Shown here one piece after another: positions 42,901 to 45,494 of a stretch of DNA of 45,494 nt. The notes under the pieces are model-generated. The model was not told where the DNA came from and searched no databases. It saw nothing but the letters and a program-made list of their open reading frames with translations. The DNA is taken from positions 1 through 45,494 of the forward strand of contig JAFPNP010000097.1 of assembly GCA_017411125.1 (NCBI GenBank), read 5' to 3'. Origin of the DNA: Kiritimatiellia bacterium (lineage in GTDB: Bacteria; Verrucomicrobiota; Kiritimatiellia; RFP12; UBA1067). The position numbers and the translations under genes were made by a program. Each line of letters starts with the position of its first letter. The stretch's first letter is position 1.

Positions 42901-43569
42901 CAGGACGTCGTCGCGCGGCGGCAGTTCGGATATGGCGGAAGCGATGTCGCGCGGGAGGTCGAGTTCCTCGTCCTCCGGCGGCGGACGGTATCTGACTTCT
43001 ATGGGATAGAGCCGCCCCGGCACGGAAATCACGGGGGCGCCGTCGAAGAACGCCGAGAATCGTTCCGTATCTAGCGTCGCTGAGGACACGATGACTTTCA
43101 GATCGCGGCGGCGCTTCAGGATGCGCTTGAGCATGCCCAGCAGGAAGTCGATGTTCAGGGAGCGTTCGTGGGCTTCGTCCACTATTATGCAGCCGTACTG
43201 GCGCAGAAGGGGATCGGCGCGCGTTTCGGCCAGCAGCACGCCGTCGGTCATGAACTTCACCAGCGTATCCTGCGAAACGCGGCGGGCGAAGCGGTGCTGG
43301 TAGCCGACAAGTCCGCCCACGGGCGATTGCAGTTCTTCGGCCACGCGCTCCGCCATTGCGACGGCGGCGAGACGCCGCGGCTGCGTGCAGGCGATGCGCC
43401 GCGCCGCGTCCGGGGCAAGTTCGAGCGCCATCTTGGGGAGCTGGGTCGTCTTGCCGCTTCCGGTGTCGCCGCACACGACGACCACGCGGTGTGCGCGGAG
43501 CGCCGCGAGAATCTCTTCGCGGCGGGCGCATATCGGCAGTTCCGAAGGGTAGCGTATGTGGTGCGGCAT
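39886..43569 (-). CDS. hrpA: ATP-dependent RNA helicase HrpA
   Basis: 1227 residues. DEAH-box helicase: Walker A GDTGSGKTTQ (35-43), DEAH (131-134), SSATLDTERFS, a helicase C domain with TNVAETSVTIPGV and QRAGRCGR, HA2 and OB-fold regions, and a long DUF3418 C-terminus, which separates HrpA (~1300 residues) from HrpB (~800). It unwinds RNA and is implicated in mRNA processing and rescue of stalled ribosomes in Proteobacteria. The start MPHHIRYPSE is chosen because a -10 box ends 7 nt before it; an upstream extension of the same frame would run through that promoter. Confidence 0.93.
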   Translation of the reverse strand: MPHHIRYPSELPICARREEILAALRAHRVVVVCGDTGSGKTTQLPKMALELAPDAARRIACTQPRRLAAVAMAERVAEELQSPVGGLVGYQHRFARRVSQDTLVKFMTDGVLLAETRADPLLRQYGCIIVDEAHERSLNIDFLLGMLKRILKRRRDLKVIVSSATLDTERFSAFFDGAPVISVPGRLYPIEVRYRPPPEDEELDLPRDIASAISELPPRDDVLVFLPGERDIRETAEHLVHARRGEDDVIPLLASLPAGEQQRAFRPSPRRRIILATNVAETSVTIPGVRAVVDSGLARISRYVHRTQVQRLQIEPVSQASARQRAGRCGRIGPGTCIRLYSEEDFNSRDAYTPPEILRSSLAGVILSMLDLRLGDIERFPFIDSPKPAMVREGFRELLELGAVCHAPDGGPALTDTGRKLAQIPVEPRLARMLLAASENAVLPTAIPVVAALSCDDPRRRPIDAKQQADQQHAKFRVPGSDFLGMRRLWDWWEKETGGLSQAKARKLCTANFLSYPKMREWRDLARQLESLSRRIGLSFAEPEGRKDEETSAALHRSLLAGLLGRIGKFDEEARDYRGAHGLRFVAHPSSALKKMSPPWVFAGELVDTARLFARSAAALDPSWIEPVAGDLCKRHWHSPEWDPQAGFVRVTEQVTLYGLVIVPARRRDLTRLDPALARKIFIRRGLVDGEFPRPPAQVRENSALVDALRRRAEKERRPELFDAERLEAYFDKAVPPDVASADALRKWLARATPAQLGAFRLKKTDWWPAEEAASRDFPDAIRIGDVKMALSYRNAPGEEDDGVTCTVRASRASALRLWRADWLVPGLLPEKLTCILSGLPSSFRRVLSPIQDTVAGLLAHLKPGSEPLLDAVRRTVCEQWGFRIPPETLAAVRLPAHLRVRYRIVDDATGRVVAASRDLDEIFAALPQDRAPEKARSSATPSTAWTFGAIPEKAANGHAGWTLEHYPALQDEGTGVTLRLFANAEDAASAHAAGVARLFLLALGPRARTPFRRGKLPFAAAAYLRGLDYSDDRMADDILSGAVREAFVRGLPPVRDGDEFARRLEERRTALNIAQDEIGRIAAEAADAAAKVAAAVESPSSRFPRETADSVQTQLAWLLFRGFPRVVPLARLRHYARYLKGAAIRLDRARVNPSGDLAKEKLLAPHWLRYATAVADKSGRYDAAALSEYRWMVEEYRVSLFAQELHTPAPVSPKRLDALWLKADRN

Positions 43570-43576
43570 GGCGTAG

Positions 43577-43582
43577 ATTATA
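43577..43582 (-). promoter_or_regulatory. -10 box predicting a leaderless hrpA mRNA
   Basis: TATAAT on the minus strand, preceded by TTTTGTGG (TGn extended -10), with CTACGCC (7 nt) before the ATG at 43567-43569. No Shine-Dalgarno and no strong -35 box. Confidence 0.6.
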
Positions 43583-43632
43583 CCACAAAAGCCTGTCGGC
43601 GGCAGCCTCGGCAAAAAAGCGAAAAAACGTCC

Positions 43633-43661
43633 TTGCAAGTCGTCTAGGGATTTAGTAGAAT
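43633..43661 (+). promoter_or_regulatory. Promoter of tRNA-Thr
   Basis: TTGCAA (43633-43638) and TAGAAT (43656-43661) are 17 bp apart, placing the start about 12 nt before the tRNA. Confidence 0.65.
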
Positions 43662-43679
43662 ATACGGCGTTTTCCATTA

Positions 43680-43755
43680 GCCAGGTTAGCACAGCTGGTA
43701 GTGCGGCTCATTCGTAATGAGCAGGTCGGCGGTTCGAATCCGTTACCTGGCTCCA
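43680..43755 (+). tRNA. tRNA-Thr (anticodon CGU)
   Basis: 76 nt with encoded CCA. The acceptor arms are GCCAGGT/ACCTGGC and the D arm GCAC/GTGC. The anticodon arm GCTCA/TGAGC encloses TTCGTAA, giving anticodon CGT, which reads ACG. The T arm GGCGG/CCGTT has two G-U pairs and the standard TTCGAAT loop. The discriminator base is T. Confidence 0.95.
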
Positions 43756-43813
43756 CTCAAGTTGCGTTTCGCGCAACGGATTCCCCTCGTACAAAGGAAG
43801 ATAGGGCAAACGC

Positions 43814-44266
43814 ATGGAAACGAAGGAATTGATAGCGGATCTTGCAGGCCGGCTTGGGATCGAGTTCGGGAACGAAGGCCCTTGGTCGTTCAAGGCGGAC
43901 GATATCGCAGTGACGATCGACAGTTTGCCCGAAATGGACGTGATCATTGTCATGAGCGATCTCGGCGAGCCGCCGCCCGAAAGGCTGGAGGGGCTCTACA
44001 AGACGCTGCTTGCGGCAAACCATCTTTTCGGCGGGACGGCCGGCGCCACGATATCGCTGGATGCCGAAACCGGCGTGATATGGTTGTGCCGCGCGCTCAA
44101 CACGGCGGTGCTGGACGGCGCCTCGTTCTATTCCGCGATCGAACGGTTCGTCAATACGGCGGACAACTGGCACACGATCATCTCGGACTACCGCGATGCC
44201 GTTCCGAACATGGCGAAAAAGGACGACGAGGCGATTCCGGCGGGCGGTGGATTCATCCAGGTGTGA
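43814..44266 (+). CDS. CesT-family (type III secretion chaperone-like) protein
   Basis: 150 residues, acidic. The layout fits the CesT/Tir chaperone fold: an N-terminal helix (ELIADLAGRLGIEF), strands WSFKADDIAVTIDSL and DVIIVMSDLG, then LYKTLLAANHLFGGTAGATISLDAETGVIWLCRAL and a long C-terminal helix. Class I chaperones bind effectors before type III export. No secretion apparatus or effector gene is in the window, so it is an orphan; it may instead serve another partner. It begins 58 bp after the tRNA. A stop and a palindromic element separate it from the GH20 gene. Confidence 0.72.
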   Translation: METKELIADLAGRLGIEFGNEGPWSFKADDIAVTIDSLPEMDVIIVMSDLGEPPPERLEGLYKTLLAANHLFGGTAGATISLDAETGVIWLCRALNTAVLDGASFYSAIERFVNTADNWHTIISDYRDAVPNMAKKDDEAIPAGGGFIQV

Positions 44267-44273
44267 CCGTTGC

Positions 44274-44293
44274 GGCGCGTGGGGACACGCGCC
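44274..44293. repeat. Palindromic intergenic element, copy 4
   Basis: An 8-bp stem (GGCGCGTG/CACGCGCC) with a GGGA loop is followed by CTGCC. It lies 7 bp after the CesT-like stop and 9 bp before the -10 box of the GH20 gene. It may terminate transcription of the chaperone gene. Confidence 0.65.
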
Positions 44294-44302
44294 CTGCCTG
44301 TC

Positions 44303-44308
44303 TATAAT
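44303..44308 (+). promoter_or_regulatory. -10 box for the GH20 gene
   Basis: TATAAT 22 nt before the ATG at 44331, followed by an A/G-rich leader with AAAGGGAAAA. No clear -35 box; the palindromic element occupies that region. Confidence 0.45.
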
Positions 44309-44330
44309 TAAGGTAAAAGGGAAAACGAAG

Positions 44331-45494
44331 ATGAGCAGACTGCATTGCGTCGCGTGTCTCGTCCTTGCGGGCGGGCTGGCATTTTCCGCGAGCGCCGCGA
44401 GCGCCTCCAGGCAGACGTTCAAGTACGATACCGACGCATACGTCCCGTTCGACGAGACGACGACGGTCGTGCTGGAATGTCCCGACGAATCCGCCGGGAA
44501 GTGGCTGCGCGACCATTTGAACCAATGGTACGACGGAAGGAAGTGGTACGACCTGTTCGGTGCCGGCCACGCTCCGAAGGTGCGGTCCGGCAAGACCGGG
44601 CTTGCCGTCCAGAAGGGCGACGAGGCGTATGCCGCGTCCGTCGGCACGAACGGCGTGAAGATCGCCGCGAACGCTCTGGCCGGCGTGCGGTGGGCGTCGT
44701 ACACGCTGAGGCAGCTCGCCATCGCAAAGCGCGGCACGATGCGGACGGAGGGGATGCTTCTTCCGACGCTGGAGATTTCGGACGCGCCGCATCTGGCGTT
44801 CAGGGCGGTGCATCTGTGCTGGTTTCCGGAGGTGCGTCCGCAGCAGATCGAGCGCGCGATACGCCTCGCCGCGCTGCTGAAGTTTAACCATGCCATCATC
44901 GAGCCATGGGGCATGTTCCGCAGCGAGAAGCATCCCTGGTGGCCCTGGCCGCAGGCGAACATGACGAAGTCCGAGTTGAAGCGGCTCGTCGCGGTGGGAA
45001 AAGACCTTGGCATAACGCTCATACCGCAGATAAACTGCTACGGGCACGCCACCTCCGCCCGCGGCTGCACGCTGAAGCACAGCGCGCTGGACCTGAATCC
45101 TGAATACGAGCCGCTGTTCGAGCCGGGCGGATGGAATTGGTGCCTTTCCAATCCCGAGACGCAGCGCGTGCTGCGCGAACTTATCGCCGAGATGTACGAG
45201 GCTTTCGGCAATCCTCCGTACTTCCATCTTGGATGCGACGAGGCGCAGCACCAGACGTGCCCCGAATGCCGGAAGACGCCGAACGCGGAGCTCGTGTGCC
45301 GCCACATAACGGGGCACGACATGCTCCTCCGGCGCGGCGATCCGCGCTGGAAGGGCTTCGTCCACTGCGGGTCGAAAGAGACGGCCACGCTGGCGGACAC
45401 GCTTCCGAAAGACGTCATCATCTGCGACTGGCAGTACTCCTACGACGCCATGGATGAGGCGCGCGCGGACTGGCCCACGATGAAGTATTTCAAG
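44331..45494 (+). CDS. Secreted GH20-family beta-N-acetylhexosaminidase-like protein, 5' part
   Basis: 388 residues before the window ends in frame. A signal peptide (VACLVLAGGLAFSASAASA) is followed by a GH20b-type N-terminal domain (VKIAANALAGVRWASYTLRQL) and the start of the TIM barrel: FRAVHLCWFP, FNHAIIEPWGMF, and the catalytic pair in FHLGCDEAQ (Asp-Glu; the Asp positions the substrate N-acetyl group and the Glu is the acid). Typical targets are terminal GlcNAc or GalNAc from mucin, chitin or peptidoglycan. The barrel end, with the Trp-rich pocket, is missing. Its product would match murQ upstream only loosely. Confidence 0.82.
   Translation, partial: MSRLHCVACLVLAGGLAFSASAASASRQTFKYDTDAYVPFDETTTVVLECPDESAGKWLRDHLNQWYDGRKWYDLFGAGHAPKVRSGKTGLAVQKGDEAYAASVGTNGVKIAANALAGVRWASYTLRQLAIAKRGTMRTEGMLLPTLEISDAPHLAFRAVHLCWFPEVRPQQIERAIRLAALLKFNHAIIEPWGMFRSEKHPWWPWPQANMTKSELKRLVAVGKDLGITLIPQINCYGHATSARGCTLKHSALDLNPEYEPLFEPGGWNWCLSNPETQRVLRELIAEMYEAFGNPPYFHLGCDEAQHQTCPECRKTPNAELVCRHITGHDMLLRRGDPRWKGFVHCGSKETATLADTLPKDVIICDWQYSYDAMDEARADWPTMKYFK

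Noticed and set aside
43680..43755. Integrated element at the tRNA-Thr gene
   Set aside because: No integrase and no direct repeat of the tRNA 3' end was seen downstream in the window.

Overview
The window reads as chromosomal DNA of a Gram-negative, probably gut- or rumen-dwelling anaerobe of the PVC group, most likely Kiritimatiellota or Lentisphaerota-like Verrucomicrobiota. Reasons: GC-rich coding sequence; an LPS export and Kdo gene set (kdsA, lptC, lptA, lptB); Tat-exported sugar-type oxidoreductases; LamG, F5/8-type-C and BspA-type leucine-rich-repeat surface proteins; GH9 and GH20 hydrolases; a biotin-dependent carboxyltransferase; and an orphan CesT-type secretion chaperone. The taxonomic call is inference from gene content; there is no rRNA here. 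No phage, transposase or CRISPR-Cas gene was seen.

Layout. 1-6469 (+): the 3' end of a LamG surface protein, a Tat-exported metallo-beta-lactamase-fold protein, a secreted FAD oxidoreductase and a thioredoxin-like/transglutaminase-like/discoidin protein. 6483-17539 (-): nine genes that overlap or nearly touch. These are a biotin-dependent carboxyltransferase, a formylglycine-enzyme-like protein, a DUF3089-like lipoprotein, a GH9 hydrolase, a nitroreductase-family protein, a polysaccharide pyruvyl transferase, a GT2, a GT4 and an alkaline-phosphatase-superfamily phosphodiesterase. The last five look like a surface-glycan assembly and decoration module. 17601-18620 (+): a membrane GT2. 18663-22601 (-): a Tat-exported Gfo/Idh/MocA protein and a large AT-rich BspA-like LRR protein. 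22602-23455: a hairpin-rich, repeat-bearing stretch without a credible gene.

23456-38450 (-) is core metabolism. In transcription order it runs metY, a beta-barrel-like protein, cysK, kdsA, lptC, lptA, lptB, hpf, hprK, ptsH, ptsI, fabH, fabF, fabZ, a Na/Pi symporter and folB. The lptB-hpf-hprK-ptsH order recalls the proteobacterial lpt-rpoN-hpf-pts locus but has no rpoN. 38768-39905 (+) holds DUF192 and murQ. hrpA (-) fills 39886-43569. tRNA-Thr(CGU), the CesT-like chaperone and a truncated GH20 gene (+) close the window.

The most interesting signals are regulatory and architectural. Three genes have a -10 box exactly 7 nt before the start codon, with CGCC directly before ATG, which predicts leaderless mRNAs. 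A palindromic GGCGCGTTG-type element recurs in intergenic DNA. Two separate four-copy, roughly 22-bp tandem arrays sit in intergenic regions. LptA carries a TolA-like helical linker of eight 19-residue repeats. HprK lacks the usual catalytic histidine. The DUF3089-like and formylglycine-enzyme-like proteins each lack a catalytic residue.
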